Source of the DNA: ZC4RG20 sp963702105
Lineage (GTDB): Bacteria > Pseudomonadota > Gammaproteobacteria > Steroidobacterales > Rariloculaceae
Assembly: GCA_963702105.1 (NCBI GenBank)
Contig: OY969712.1
Coordinates: forward strand, 434,001-498,000
Direction: 5' to 3'
DNA length: 64,000 nt
Position numbers and translations under genes: made by a program. Positions 32,975 through 41,364 of this stretch are shown one piece after another; within the stretch, counting starts at the first letter, position 1, and every line of letters begins with the position of its first letter. The notes beneath the pieces are model-generated. The model ran no database searches, had not been told where the DNA came from, and was given only the letters and a program-made list of their open reading frames with translations.

Positions 32975-35224
32975 ATGCGTCATTCGCTCGCAGCGTGCGC
33001 GAGGCTTGCGCTCGCGCTCACCCCGTTCGCACCGCTCACAGGGATGGCTGCGGCGTCGCCGGCGCCGGCAGCGGAGGCGCCCGCGCAGGCGCAGGCGGGG
33101 GCCAAAGCGGAGGCCAAGGCGGGGGCCAAGGCGGGGGCCGTCGCGGCCGGCGCGCCTGAGACGGCGGCCGAGGGCGCGCCGCTCGAGGAGATCGTCGTCA
33201 AAGGCGAGCTTCGCGATACCGGCGTGCTGAACCTGCCCGCCAGCGTTTCCGTGCTCGACGACGAGACGCTGCGCGAGACCACGCTGCAGCACTTCGAGGA
33301 GGCGACGTCGTTCATCCCGAACCTGAACTGGTCCGGAGAGGGCTCGCGCGCTCGATACTTTCAGCTGCGCGGCGTCGGCGAGCTCGAGCAGTACGACGGC
33401 GCGCCGAATCCGTCCGTCGGCTTCATCATCGACGACATCGACTTCTCGTCGCTCGGCACGGCGGCCACGCTGTTCGACGTCGACCGCGTCGAGGTGTTGC
33501 GCGGTCCGCAGGGCACGCGCTACGGCGCGAACGCGCTCGGCGGCCTGATCTACATGCGCTCGACGGAGCCCTCCGATACGCTCGAATCCAACCTCGAGCT
33601 CACGCGCGGCACCGACGGCACGGAGGCGGCCGGCGCGGCGGTCGGCGGGCCGGCCGCCGAGCACGCAGACTACCGCGTCTCCGTTCAGCGCTACCGCAGC
33701 AACGGCTTTCGCACCAACACCTACCTGCATCGCGACGATACCTACGGCCGCGACGAGCTCACGACGCGCGGCAAGCTGCGCTGGAATCCGTCGGCGCGCG
33801 TCGAGGTCGAGACGACGGGGCTCTACGTGGACGTCGATAACGGCTACGACGCGTGGACCATCGACAACGACTACACGACGGAGTCGGATCGGCCCGGGCG
33901 CGACGCGCAGCGCTCGGTCGCGGGCTCGGTGCGCATCACCGCCGATCTCGACCGCTTCGAGCTCGTGAGCATCTCGTCGGCCAATCGCACGAAGGCGATC
34001 TACAGCTTCGATGCGGATTGGGGCAACCCGCAGCTCTGGTCTCCTTACGTCTACGATTATTTCAGTGCGAACGACCGTATCCGGCGCACCGACAGCCAGG
34101 AGGTCCGGCTGCTCTCGAAGCCCGGTGCGATCGCGAACGGGCGCGGGGATTGGCTCGTCGGCGTCTACGCGCTCGGCCTCGCCGAGGCCAATGACCTCTC
34201 GAACACGGGTGTCTACGGCGACGGCCGCCTGCCGGCCTCGACCTACGACGTTTTGGACGACCTCTCCCACAGTGACTACGACGCGCGCAACCTCGCGGTC
34301 TACGGCGAGCTGGACCTCGCGCTCGGCTCGCGGGCCGAGCTCACGGCGGGGCTGCGCTCGGAGCGCAGGGCCGCGCATTACGCCGACACGAACGGCAACC
34401 GCTTCGCGCCCGTCGATCACATGCTGGGCGGCGAGCTCGCCGTGAGCTGGCGGCTCGGCGAGGCGTGGCGTCCTTATGTGCGGCTCGCGCGGGGCTACAA
34501 GGCGGGCGGTTTCAACACGGCCTTCGCCGGGGTCGATTTCGGCACCGTGGACAATCTGACGCCCGATCAGATTCAGTTCGGTCCGGAGTTCATGTGGACG
34601 CTCGAGGCCGGCCTCAAGGGCACGTGGCTCGGGGGCCGCCTCAGCGGCGACATGGACGTCTTCGCGGGCCGGCGCGACGCGCAACAGATCAAGATTCCGC
34701 TGCAGCTGCGCCTCGGCGATCCCTCGTCGTTCCTGTTCCTCACCGAGAACGCGGACAAGAGCAGGCTCAGTGGCCTCGAGACGACCCTGCAGTGGCGCGC
34801 CACGCACAGGCTCACGGTCGGCGGCTCGCTCGGCCTGCTCTCGACCGACATCGCGAGCTTCCCGCTATACCCCGGGCTCGACGGCCGCAGCGAAGCGCAT
34901 GCGCCGCCCTGGAACTTTGCCGTGAGCGCCGAGTATCGGACTCCCGAGGGCTGGTGGGGGCGCTTCGACGTAACGGGCCGCGACGCGTTCTATTTCGACT
35001 ACAGCCACGATCAAAAGTCGTGGAGCTATTCGCTCGTGAACCTGCACGGCGGCAGGGACTTCGGGGACTGGAGCGCCGAGCTCTGGGTCCGCAACCTCTT
35101 AGACCGCCGGTATGCCGTGCGCGGGTTCTACTTCGGAGACGAGCCGCCCGACTTCCCGAACAAGCTGTACGTGCGGCTCGGCGACCCGCGCCAGGCCGGC
35201 GTGACGCTCAGGTATCACTTCTGA
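32975..35224 (+). CDS. TonB-dependent receptor, probably for thiamine or a thiamine precursor
   Basis: A 749-residue outer-membrane transporter. A signal peptide (to about residue 26) is followed by an Ala/Lys low-complexity linker (KAEAKAGAKAGA) and a TonB-box-like EEIVVKG (about 71-77). The plug domain has LPASVSVLDDETL, the block RVEVLRGPQGTRYGANALGG, then a 22-strand-type barrel (YKAGGFNT, YAVRGFYFG) ending in LRYHF, a normal terminal strand. The substrate is inferred from the TPP riboswitch directly upstream and from the PnuC-like transporter and kinase downstream. The ATG at 32975 has GAGGAG about 10 bases ahead. Confidence 0.9.
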   Translation: MRHSLAACARLALALTPFAPLTGMAAASPAPAAEAPAQAQAGAKAEAKAGAKAGAVAAGAPETAAEGAPLEEIVVKGELRDTGVLNLPASVSVLDDETLRETTLQHFEEATSFIPNLNWSGEGSRARYFQLRGVGELEQYDGAPNPSVGFIIDDIDFSSLGTAATLFDVDRVEVLRGPQGTRYGANALGGLIYMRSTEPSDTLESNLELTRGTDGTEAAGAAVGGPAAEHADYRVSVQRYRSNGFRTNTYLHRDDTYGRDELTTRGKLRWNPSARVEVETTGLYVDVDNGYDAWTIDNDYTTESDRPGRDAQRSVAGSVRITADLDRFELVSISSANRTKAIYSFDADWGNPQLWSPYVYDYFSANDRIRRTDSQEVRLLSKPGAIANGRGDWLVGVYALGLAEANDLSNTGVYGDGRLPASTYDVLDDLSHSDYDARNLAVYGELDLALGSRAELTAGLRSERRAAHYADTNGNRFAPVDHMLGGELAVSWRLGEAWRPYVRLARGYKAGGFNTAFAGVDFGTVDNLTPDQIQFGPEFMWTLEAGLKGTWLGGRLSGDMDVFAGRRDAQQIKIPLQLRLGDPSSFLFLTENADKSRLSGLETTLQWRATHRLTVGGSLGLLSTDIASFPLYPGLDGRSEAHAPPWNFAVSAEYRTPEGWWGRFDVTGRDAFYFDYSHDQKSWSYSLVNLHGGRDFGDWSAELWVRNLLDRRYAVRGFYFGDEPPDFPNKLYVRLGDPRQAGVTLRYHF

Positions 35225-35238
35225 ACGGAGGCGACGAC

Positions 35239-35520
35239 ATGAACATCACCGTGGAGCTCAGCCTGTACCCGCTCGGCAGCGAGGATCCCGTACGCACGAT
35301 CGTCGATTTTATCCGCGACGTGTCCGCCCACGAGCGCGTCGAGGTCGTCGTGAACCAGCTCAGCACCCAGCTGCGCGGGCCCCTCCCCGTGGTCCTGGAA
35401 GTGCTCGGCGCGGCCATGCAGCGCTCGTTCGAGAACGGGCCCACGCAGGCGCTCGTGGCCAAGTTCCTGAACGTGGATCTTCCCGTGGCCGAGGCGCCCG
35501 ACCTTGCAGCATTCGATTGA
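35239..35520 (+). CDS. YkoF-like small thiamine/HMP-binding protein
   Basis: A 93-residue protein starting MNITVELSLYPLGSEDPVRTI, the opening strand of the YkoF/Thiamine_BP group, which binds thiamine or its pyrimidine. VEVVVNQLSTQLRG and VLEVLGAAMQRSFENGPTQAL follow the same fold. No signal peptide is seen, so it is cytoplasmic. GGAGG precedes the start. It is 14 bp after the receptor gene and overlaps the transporter start by 17 bp, so it belongs to the riboswitch-controlled operon, perhaps as a carrier or sensor. Confidence 0.75.
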   Translation: MNITVELSLYPLGSEDPVRTIVDFIRDVSAHERVEVVVNQLSTQLRGPLPVVLEVLGAAMQRSFENGPTQALVAKFLNVDLPVAEAPDLAAFD

Positions 35521-36184
35521 GCTCGCGAGGTCGCTGCTCGCACGGCTCTCGCCGCTCGAGGCGGTCTCGACCGTCCTGGCCGTCCTTTATCTGCTGCTCG
35601 CAATCCGCGAGAACATCTGGTGCTGGGCGGCTGGTCTCGTCGGCTCGCTGCTCTCGCTCGTCGTGTTTTGGGACAGCCGGCTCTACATGGAGTCGGCGCT
35701 GCAAGTGTTCTACGCGGTCATGTCCGTCTACGGCTGGTACGAGTGGCAGTTCGGCGGCAAGCGCGGGGCCCGGGGCGGCGAGAGCGTTGAGCTGCCCATA
35801 CAAGTGTGGCCCGCACGCACGCACGCGGCCTGGCTCGCCGGTATCGCGGCCGTGACCGCGCTTTTCGGTTACTACCTGCTCCACCACAGTAACGAGGCGA
35901 GGCCGTTCGTCGACTCGTTCACGACGGTCGGCGCGCTGCTCGCGACCTTCATGGTGGCGCGTAAGGTGCTCGAGAACTGGGTGTACTGGTTCGTCATCGA
36001 CGGCGTCTCCGTGTACCTTTACAGTTCGAGGGGGCTGTATCTCTATGCGGCTTTGTTCGTGGTGTATCTATTTATGATCGTCGTCGGCTACCGGGCCTGG
36101 AGGCGCCAGTGGCTGGCCGAGCAGGCCGGCATGGCGGCTCCGCGAACCGGTGCGTCGTCCGCGGCCCTGGGCCTCGATGCCTGA
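35504..36184 (+). CDS. PnuC-family inner-membrane transporter (PnuT-like, thiamine)
   Basis: A 226-residue membrane protein with about seven hydrophobic helices. ENIWCWAAGLVGSLLSLVVFW, FYAVMSVYGWYEW and ENWVYWFVIDGVSVYLYSSRG are PnuC-family signatures. PnuC moves nicotinamide riboside, while the PnuT subgroup, found under TPP riboswitches and beside a thiamine kinase, moves thiamine; context points to the latter. It starts with TTG (GAGG nearby) within the preceding gene and overlaps the kinase gene by 8 bp. The C-terminal tail after YRAWRRQW is short and soluble. Confidence 0.85.
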   Translation: MQHSIELARSLLARLSPLEAVSTVLAVLYLLLAIRENIWCWAAGLVGSLLSLVVFWDSRLYMESALQVFYAVMSVYGWYEWQFGGKRGARGGESVELPIQVWPARTHAAWLAGIAAVTALFGYYLLHHSNEARPFVDSFTTVGALLATFMVARKVLENWVYWFVIDGVSVYLYSSRGLYLYAALFVVYLFMIVVGYRAWRRQWLAEQAGMAAPRTGASSAALGLDA

Positions 36185-37067
36185 GCGGCGAGCGAGCGGG
36201 CCCGCACCCGAGTTCCGCGACCGGCTCGCGCGCGCCCTGGCGAACGCGCTGCCCGAGGCCGTCTCGGCGGACGGGGTAATCGAGGTCGAACCGCTCGCCG
36301 GCGGGGTCGCGCCGCGCACGTATCTCGTCTCTCGGCGCGCGGAGCGCTGGGTCGTGCGCCTCGCGTCGCCGGGCCTCGAAGGCGCGCTCGACGCAGGCGA
36401 GGAGGCCGCCGTGGCCGGGGCCGCCGCCGCCGCCGGCCTGGCCCCGGCCGTCCTCGGCTGTCATGCGGCCGAGGGCACGCTCGTGACCGAATACCGCGCG
36501 GGGGCAAGGCGCCTCACGCCCGCGGACATGCGCCGGCCAGAGACGATGACCGCTCTCGCCGAGCTTCTGGCCGCATTGCACCGCCTGCCGCTGCGCCCGC
36601 GCCGGTTCGAGCCCGAGCGTCTCGCGGCCCAGTACTTTTCGGCTGCGGGCGGCGCCTCGTTGCCGCTTGCGGAGCGGCGGCTCGGCACGGAGCTCGAGAG
36701 GCTGGCCCGCGATTACGCCGTCCGCTACCCGACGATCGCGCTTTGCCACAACGACCTCGTTGCGGCGAACGTGCTCGACGAGGGCCGCTTGTGGCTCGTG
36801 GACTTCGAGTATGCTGTTTCGGCCGCGCCGGTCCTCGATCTCGCCGGCGTCGCGGCCCTGAACGGTTATGATGACGCCGAGCGCTGGCGGCTCGTGGAAG
36901 CGTACTATCGCGGCGCCGCGGCACCGTTCACGCCGGCGGAGCTCGCGCGTGTCGTGCGCCTCGTTCGGCTTATCGGCTTTTTCTGGGCGCTGGCGGCCGA
37001 GCGCGGGGCCGCGGACCCTGCGCCTTACGCGCACTTCGCGGCCGAAGCCGCCGCTTGGTTGAAGTAA
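36177..37067 (+). CDS. APH/choline-kinase-fold phosphotransferase, candidate thiamine kinase
   Basis: A 296-residue kinase-like protein. LAGGVAPRTYLVSRRAERWVVRL forms the nucleotide-binding sheet. ALCHNDLVAANVLDEG contains the catalytic HND..N motif, and LWLVDFEYAVSAAPVLDLAG has the metal-binding DFE. Substrate by context: placed after PnuT in a TPP-controlled operon, it would phosphorylate imported thiamine, trapping it in the cell. ATG 36177 overlaps the transporter stop. The stop codon is directly followed by a REP-like repeat that may end the transcript. Confidence 0.85.
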   Translation: MPERRASGPAPEFRDRLARALANALPEAVSADGVIEVEPLAGGVAPRTYLVSRRAERWVVRLASPGLEGALDAGEEAAVAGAAAAAGLAPAVLGCHAAEGTLVTEYRAGARRLTPADMRRPETMTALAELLAALHRLPLRPRRFEPERLAAQYFSAAGGASLPLAERRLGTELERLARDYAVRYPTIALCHNDLVAANVLDEGRLWLVDFEYAVSAAPVLDLAGVAALNGYDDAERWRLVEAYYRGAAAPFTPAELARVVRLVRLIGFFWALAAERGAADPAPYAHFAAEAAAWLK

Positions 37068-37123
37068 GGCTTGGGGTCAGAGCCCTTTTTCCGGAACGGA
37101 AAAACGGCTCTGACCCCAAGCCT
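37067..37123. repeat. REP-like repeat, locus B (perfect inverted pair)
   Basis: AGGCTTGGGGTCAGAGCC on the left and GGCTCTGACCCCAAGCCT on the right are exact reverse complements, with short T- and A-runs and CCGGAACGG between. The strong stem directly behind the kinase stop could act as a transcript end or a stabiliser. It shares its core with the other three loci. Confidence 0.85.
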
Positions 37124-37171
37124 CGGCTTTGACCCCCGGCCTCGTCCTTGGCTGAACAGGAGTATCTGCGT

Positions 37172-38050
37172 ATGAGTCACGTCGCGTTTCTCGGTCTCGG
37201 CGTCATGGGCTATCCCATGGCGGGCTGGCTCAGCAAGGCAGGCCACGAAGTGTCGGTTTACAACCGCACGACGGCAAAAGCCGAGCGTTGGGCGGCCGAG
37301 TACCGCGGGCGCGTGGCCGATTCGCCGGCCGATGCCGTCGCCGGCGCCGACTTCGTGTTCACCTGCCTCGGCGACGACCCGGACGTTCGGGCGGTCGTGC
37401 TCGACGGCGACGGCGTGCTCGAAAACATGAAAAAGGCGGCCTTCTTCGTCGACCACACGACGGCTTCGGCGGTCCTTGCGCGCGAGATCGCGAAGGCCGG
37501 CGCGCGGCACGGCATCCATTGCTACGACGCGCCGATCTCCGGGGGGCAGGCCGGCGCCGAGAACGGCAAGCTCACGGTCATGGCCGGCGGCGACGCGCAG
37601 CAGTTTCAACGCGTCGAGCCCGTGATCCGCGCCTACTCCCACAACGTGCGGCTCGTCGGCCCGGCCGGATCGGGTCAGCTCACGAAGATGGTCAATCAGA
37701 TCGCGATCGCCGGAGCCGTGCAGGGGCTCGCCGAGGCACTGAATTTCGCGCAGTGCGCCGGGCTCGACGCGACGGCCGTCATCGACGCGATCGGCAAGGG
37801 CGCGGCCCAGTCCTGGCAGATGGACAATCGCTGGAAAACCATGATCGAAGGCAAGTTCGATTTCGGCTTCGCCGTCGAGTGGATGCGCAAGGACCTGCGA
37901 ATCTGTCTGGACGAGGCGCGGCGCAACGGGGCCGAGCTGCCTGTCGCCGCGATCGTCGACCAGTTTTATGCCGCCGTCGTCGACATGGGCGGCCGGCGCT
38001 GGGACACCTCGAGCCTCATCGCCCGGCTCAATCGGGGCGCGAAATCCTGA
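37172..38050 (+). CDS. HIBADH-family NAD(P)-dependent beta-hydroxyacid dehydrogenase
   Basis: A 292-residue oxidoreductase of the 3-hydroxyisobutyrate dehydrogenase group. The Rossmann loop is FLGLGVMGYPMAGWL. DAPISGGQAGAENGKLTVM is the substrate-binding block and GSGQLTKMVNQIAIAG holds the catalytic lysine. The C-terminal helical domain (FDFGFAVEWMRKDLRICLDEAR) is complete. Members act on 3-hydroxyisobutyrate, tartronate semialdehyde or other small hydroxyacids; I cannot tell which. ATG 37172 has AGGAG about 8 bases ahead. It is followed by tesB after 24 bp on the same strand. Confidence 0.85.
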   Translation: MSHVAFLGLGVMGYPMAGWLSKAGHEVSVYNRTTAKAERWAAEYRGRVADSPADAVAGADFVFTCLGDDPDVRAVVLDGDGVLENMKKAAFFVDHTTASAVLAREIAKAGARHGIHCYDAPISGGQAGAENGKLTVMAGGDAQQFQRVEPVIRAYSHNVRLVGPAGSGQLTKMVNQIAIAGAVQGLAEALNFAQCAGLDATAVIDAIGKGAAQSWQMDNRWKTMIEGKFDFGFAVEWMRKDLRICLDEARRNGAELPVAAIVDQFYAAVVDMGGRRWDTSSLIARLNRGAKS

Positions 38051-38074
38051 GCCGCCGTGCCGCCCGCGCCGCGC

Positions 38075-38959
38075 ATGCATCCGATTCTCGCCGACCTGCT
38101 CAAGCTGCTCGAGCTCGAGCGCATCGAGGACAACATCTTCCGCGGCGAAAGCCGCGACATCGGCAGCGACCGAGTTTTCGGCGGCCAGGTGCTCGGCCAG
38201 GCGCTGACCGCGGCGAGCTACACCGTCGAAGGCCGCGAAGTACATTCGCTGCACGCCTATTTCCTGCGGCCCGGCAACGTCAACGCCGCGATCGTCTACG
38301 ACGTCGATCGCGCACGCGACGGGCGCAGCTTCAGCAATCGCCGGGTCGTCGCGATCCAGCACGGCCGTCCGATCTTCAACATGGCGGCTTCGTTCCAGGT
38401 TCCCGAGCCGGGGCTCGAGCACTCGGCGCCCATGCCAAAGGTCGCCGGGCCCGAGGGGCTCGCCAACGTCCGCGAGGTGCCCGAGGACGTCCTGCGCCGG
38501 CTGCCCGAGAAGATGCACCGTTTCGTGACGCACGAGCGGCCGTTCGAGATCCGCCCCGTCGAGCCCATCCAGCTCGTGGACCCGAAGCCGGCCGAGCCGC
38601 GCCGGCACATCTGGATCCGCGCCGTCGGCCCGCTGCCCGACGATCCGTACCTGCACCGCAACCTGCTCGCCTACGTCTCGGACTACCAGCTCGTCGGCAC
38701 CGCGACGCTGCCGCACGAGGTCAGCTTCGTGGCCGGCAATCTGCAAATGGCGAGCCTCGACCATGCGATGTGGTTCCACCGCTCGTTCCGGATAGACGAA
38801 TGGCTGCTCTACGCCATGGAGAGCCCGAATGCCTCGGGGTCGCGCGGGCTCGCGCTCGGCAGGTTCTACACGGCCGACGGGCGGCTCGTCGCCTCGACGG
38901 CACAGGAGGGGCTGATACGCGTGTGGCCGAAAAAGGGGTCAGAGCCCTTTTCCGGGTGA
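38075..38959 (+). CDS. tesB: Acyl-CoA thioesterase II (TesB type), C-terminus supplied by a REP-like repeat
   Basis: A double-hotdog thioesterase that hydrolyses acyl-CoA to free fatty acid. LADLLKLLELERIEDNIFRG is the TesB N-terminus and VFGGQVLGQALTAAS follows. The catalytic blocks are ASLDHAMWFHRSF (Asp) and ASTAQEGLIRVW (Gln). The last nine residues, KKGSEPFSG, and the stop codon come from a REP-like element at 38929-39015, so the native end was probably around VWP. The fold should not suffer. ATG 38075 gives the usual length; GTG 38057 would add six residues. Confidence 0.9.
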   Translation: MHPILADLLKLLELERIEDNIFRGESRDIGSDRVFGGQVLGQALTAASYTVEGREVHSLHAYFLRPGNVNAAIVYDVDRARDGRSFSNRRVVAIQHGRPIFNMAASFQVPEPGLEHSAPMPKVAGPEGLANVREVPEDVLRRLPEKMHRFVTHERPFEIRPVEPIQLVDPKPAEPRRHIWIRAVGPLPDDPYLHRNLLAYVSDYQLVGTATLPHEVSFVAGNLQMASLDHAMWFHRSFRIDEWLLYAMESPNASGSRGLALGRFYTADGRLVASTAQEGLIRVWPKKGSEPFSG

Positions 38960-39015
38960 TCCGGTCGAGCACCTCCAACCCTTCGGGCGAAAAAGGGCTC
39001 TGACCCCTTTTTCGG
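38929..39015. repeat. REP-like repeat, locus C (paired inverted, enters tesB)
   Basis: GAAAAAGGGGTCAGAGCCC on the left (38929 onward) and GGGCTCTGACCCCTTTTTC on the right (to about 39013) form an inverted pair about 40 bp apart. The left half lies inside tesB. The core is the same as at loci A, B and D. Confidence 0.85.
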
Positions 39016-39116
39016 CGTCGGCCCGTTGGACCTTACCGGGGAACCGAAAATCGCGGTACGCTGTCGGCGCCAAGAATCACAAAGCGGCCCGCGCAGGCCG
39101 TATCGGGGGAGGCAGC

Positions 39117-41048
39117 ATGATGAGCAAGCGGCGACTCGTGACGGCGCTCGCGGCGGCGGCCGCGACGGCCGGGGCGACCGGGGCGGTTTTGGCCGACGAT
39201 GCGGGGCAAGGTAAAGCCCCGCCGACGGAATGGCCCGTCTGGGGCGGTAATCTGGCCGAACAGCACTATTCGCCGCTCGCGCAGATCGATGCTTCCAACG
39301 TTGCCAAGCTGCAGGTCGTGTGGCGCTGGTCCGGGGCCAATTTTGGTCCGCGGCCCGAGACGCGCAGCGAGGCGACGCCGCTCATGGTCGGCGGTGTGCT
39401 CTATACGACGGCCGGACTCAAGCGCAACGTCGTCGCGATCGACGCCGCGACCGGTGAGACGCTTTGGCTGTGGCGCGCCGACGAAGGCGCGCGCTTCGAC
39501 GCGGGCGCCCGCAAGGGGTCGGGCCGCGGCGTCGCGTATTGGAGCGATGGGCACGGCGACGACCGCGTGCTGACGGTGACGCCCGGCTTTCATCTCGTGG
39601 CGCTCGACGCGCACACGGGGCGCCCCGAAGCGGGCTTCGGCGACGGCGGCGTCGTCGACCTCAAGCAGGGCCTGCGCGGCGGTGGCGCGGAGGACGTCGG
39701 CTCCTCGTCGCCGCCGCTCGTCGTCGGGGACGTCGCCGTGGTCGGCCCCGCGCATCTCGTGAGCGTCCGGCCGAGCTCGAAGACACACGTCAAGGGGGAC
39801 GTGCGCGCGTACGACGTGCGGACGGGCAAGCTGCTCTGGACCTTCCACACGATCCCGGAGCGCGGCGAATTCGGCTACGACACCTGGCTCAACGGCTCGG
39901 CCGACTACACGGGCAACGCGGGCGTCTGGGCGCCGATGTCGGCGGACGCCGAGCTCGGCATCGTCTACCTGCCCGTCGAGGAGCCGACCAGCGACATGTA
40001 CGGCGGCGAGCGGCCCGGGAACAACCTGTTCGGCAATTCGCTCGTCGCCGTGGATGCGAAGACCGGCAAGCGCGTCTGGCATCAGCAGCTCATCCACCAC
40101 GACCACTGGGACTGGGACAATCCGACCGCGCCGATCCTGCTGGACGTCGAGGTGGACGGCCGGCCGGTCAAGGCCGTCGTGCAGCTCACGAAGCAGGCGT
40201 TCGCCTACGCCTTCGACCGCCGAACCGGCAAGCCGCTCTGGCCGATCGTCGAGCGGCGCGTGCCGAAATCGGACGTCCCCGGCGAGTGGTCCTCGCCGAC
40301 GCAGCCGATCCCGACCAAGCCGCCGGCCTTCGACCGGCAGGGTGTCGGGCCCGACGATCTCGTCGACTTCACGCCGGAGATTCATGCCGCCGCGCTCGAG
40401 GCCGTCAAGGGTCTGCGCATGGGCCCGATGTTCTCGCCCGAGTCGCTCGAAAATGCATCCGACGGCACACGTGGCACGCTCGTGCTGCCGAGCTACGGCG
40501 GCGGCGCGAATTGGGAGGGCGGGGCGGTCGATCCGGAGACCGGCATCCTCTACGTCGGCTCTGAAACGAACCCTGTCGTCGAGGCGCTGCGTCCCGATCC
40601 CGAGCACACCGATATCCGCTACGTTTTCGCGGCCGGTCAGGTGCCGCAGCCTATGGGCCTGCCGCTCGTGAAGCCGCCCTATGGACGCATCACGGCCATC
40701 GACATGAACCGCGGCGAGGACGTGTGGATGGTGCCGAACGGGGACACGCCGCAGAAGATCAAGGACAACCCTGCGCTCAAGGGCCTGACGATTCCTCCGA
40801 CGGGCAAGCCCATGCAGGCCGAGCTGCTCGTGACGAAGACGCTGCTGTTCGCGGGCGAAGGTTGGGGCGGCGACCCGATTCTGCGCGCCTACGACAAAGC
40901 CACGGGAAAGGTCGTGGCCGAGATCGAGCTGCCGGGCCAGGTCGGCGGACTGCCCATGAGCTATGCGGTCGGCGGGCGGCAGTTCATCGTCGTCTCCGTC
41001 GGGCGGCCCGATCCGGCGCAGCTCGTGGCGTTGGCGTTGCCGGATTGA
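39117..41048 (+). CDS. PQQ-dependent dehydrogenase (soluble, glucose-dehydrogenase-like propeller)
   Basis: A 643-residue periplasmic quinoprotein. A signal peptide (MMSKRRLVTALAAAAATAG to VLADD) precedes propeller blades that each show the tryptophan-docking pattern (WPVWGGNLAEQHYSPLAQID, VVAIDAATGETLWLWRAD, VRAYDVRTGKLLWTFH, LVAVDAKTGKRVWHQQ, YAFDRRTGKPLWPIVERRVP). The active-site region NLFGNSLVAVD and LIHHDHWDWDNPTAP resembles membrane glucose dehydrogenases, but the N-terminal membrane domain is absent. Electrons would go to a separate acceptor. No PQQ synthesis genes are in the window. Start ATG 39117 with GGGGGAGG ahead. Confidence 0.9.
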   Translation: MMSKRRLVTALAAAAATAGATGAVLADDAGQGKAPPTEWPVWGGNLAEQHYSPLAQIDASNVAKLQVVWRWSGANFGPRPETRSEATPLMVGGVLYTTAGLKRNVVAIDAATGETLWLWRADEGARFDAGARKGSGRGVAYWSDGHGDDRVLTVTPGFHLVALDAHTGRPEAGFGDGGVVDLKQGLRGGGAEDVGSSSPPLVVGDVAVVGPAHLVSVRPSSKTHVKGDVRAYDVRTGKLLWTFHTIPERGEFGYDTWLNGSADYTGNAGVWAPMSADAELGIVYLPVEEPTSDMYGGERPGNNLFGNSLVAVDAKTGKRVWHQQLIHHDHWDWDNPTAPILLDVEVDGRPVKAVVQLTKQAFAYAFDRRTGKPLWPIVERRVPKSDVPGEWSSPTQPIPTKPPAFDRQGVGPDDLVDFTPEIHAAALEAVKGLRMGPMFSPESLENASDGTRGTLVLPSYGGGANWEGGAVDPETGILYVGSETNPVVEALRPDPEHTDIRYVFAAGQVPQPMGLPLVKPPYGRITAIDMNRGEDVWMVPNGDTPQKIKDNPALKGLTIPPTGKPMQAELLVTKTLLFAGEGWGGDPILRAYDKATGKVVAEIELPGQVGGLPMSYAVGGRQFIVVSVGRPDPAQLVALALPD

Positions 41049-41123
41049 GGCGTAGTGGTTACCCGCCGGCCGCTACCGGTCGGCCGCAGGCTTCATGAAC
41101 GGTTTGGGCGACGGTGGTGGGGA

Positions 41124-41239
41124 AGGAGGCTCGCGCAGACAGGCGCTTTCGGGGACGCCGTGAATCCATCCCTGGAGGCTCCGGGCGCGCCCTCCCTGGC
41201 GCGCCCGGCCCCGAAAGCGCCTGTCTGCGCGAGCCTCCT
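41124..41239. repeat. Structured intergenic repeat, copy 2: perfect 31-bp stem enclosing two TCCC-containing hairpins
   Basis: Arms 41124-41154 and 41209-41239 are perfect reverse complements over 31 bp. Inside are TCCA-TCCC-TGGA (41165-41176) and a 9-bp stem GGGCGCGCC/GGCGCGCCC (41083-based numbering 41183-41191 and 41198-41206) around CTCCCT. The arm sequence also occurs alone at 3502-3531. The element fills the gap between the PQQ dehydrogenase and the convergent BASS gene, 41049-41364; the remainder of that gap shows no gene. Confidence 0.9.
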
Positions 41240-41364
41240 CTGTGACGTCGGCGGCCGTTCATCAATCCCGCTGCCACCGCGCGAGGAGATCCCTGGGTCG
41301 AAGATAGCGTGCCGGGCGCGACTCGCAGTCCACGAGCGCTGCGCGCTGATCCGCCCACCACCAC

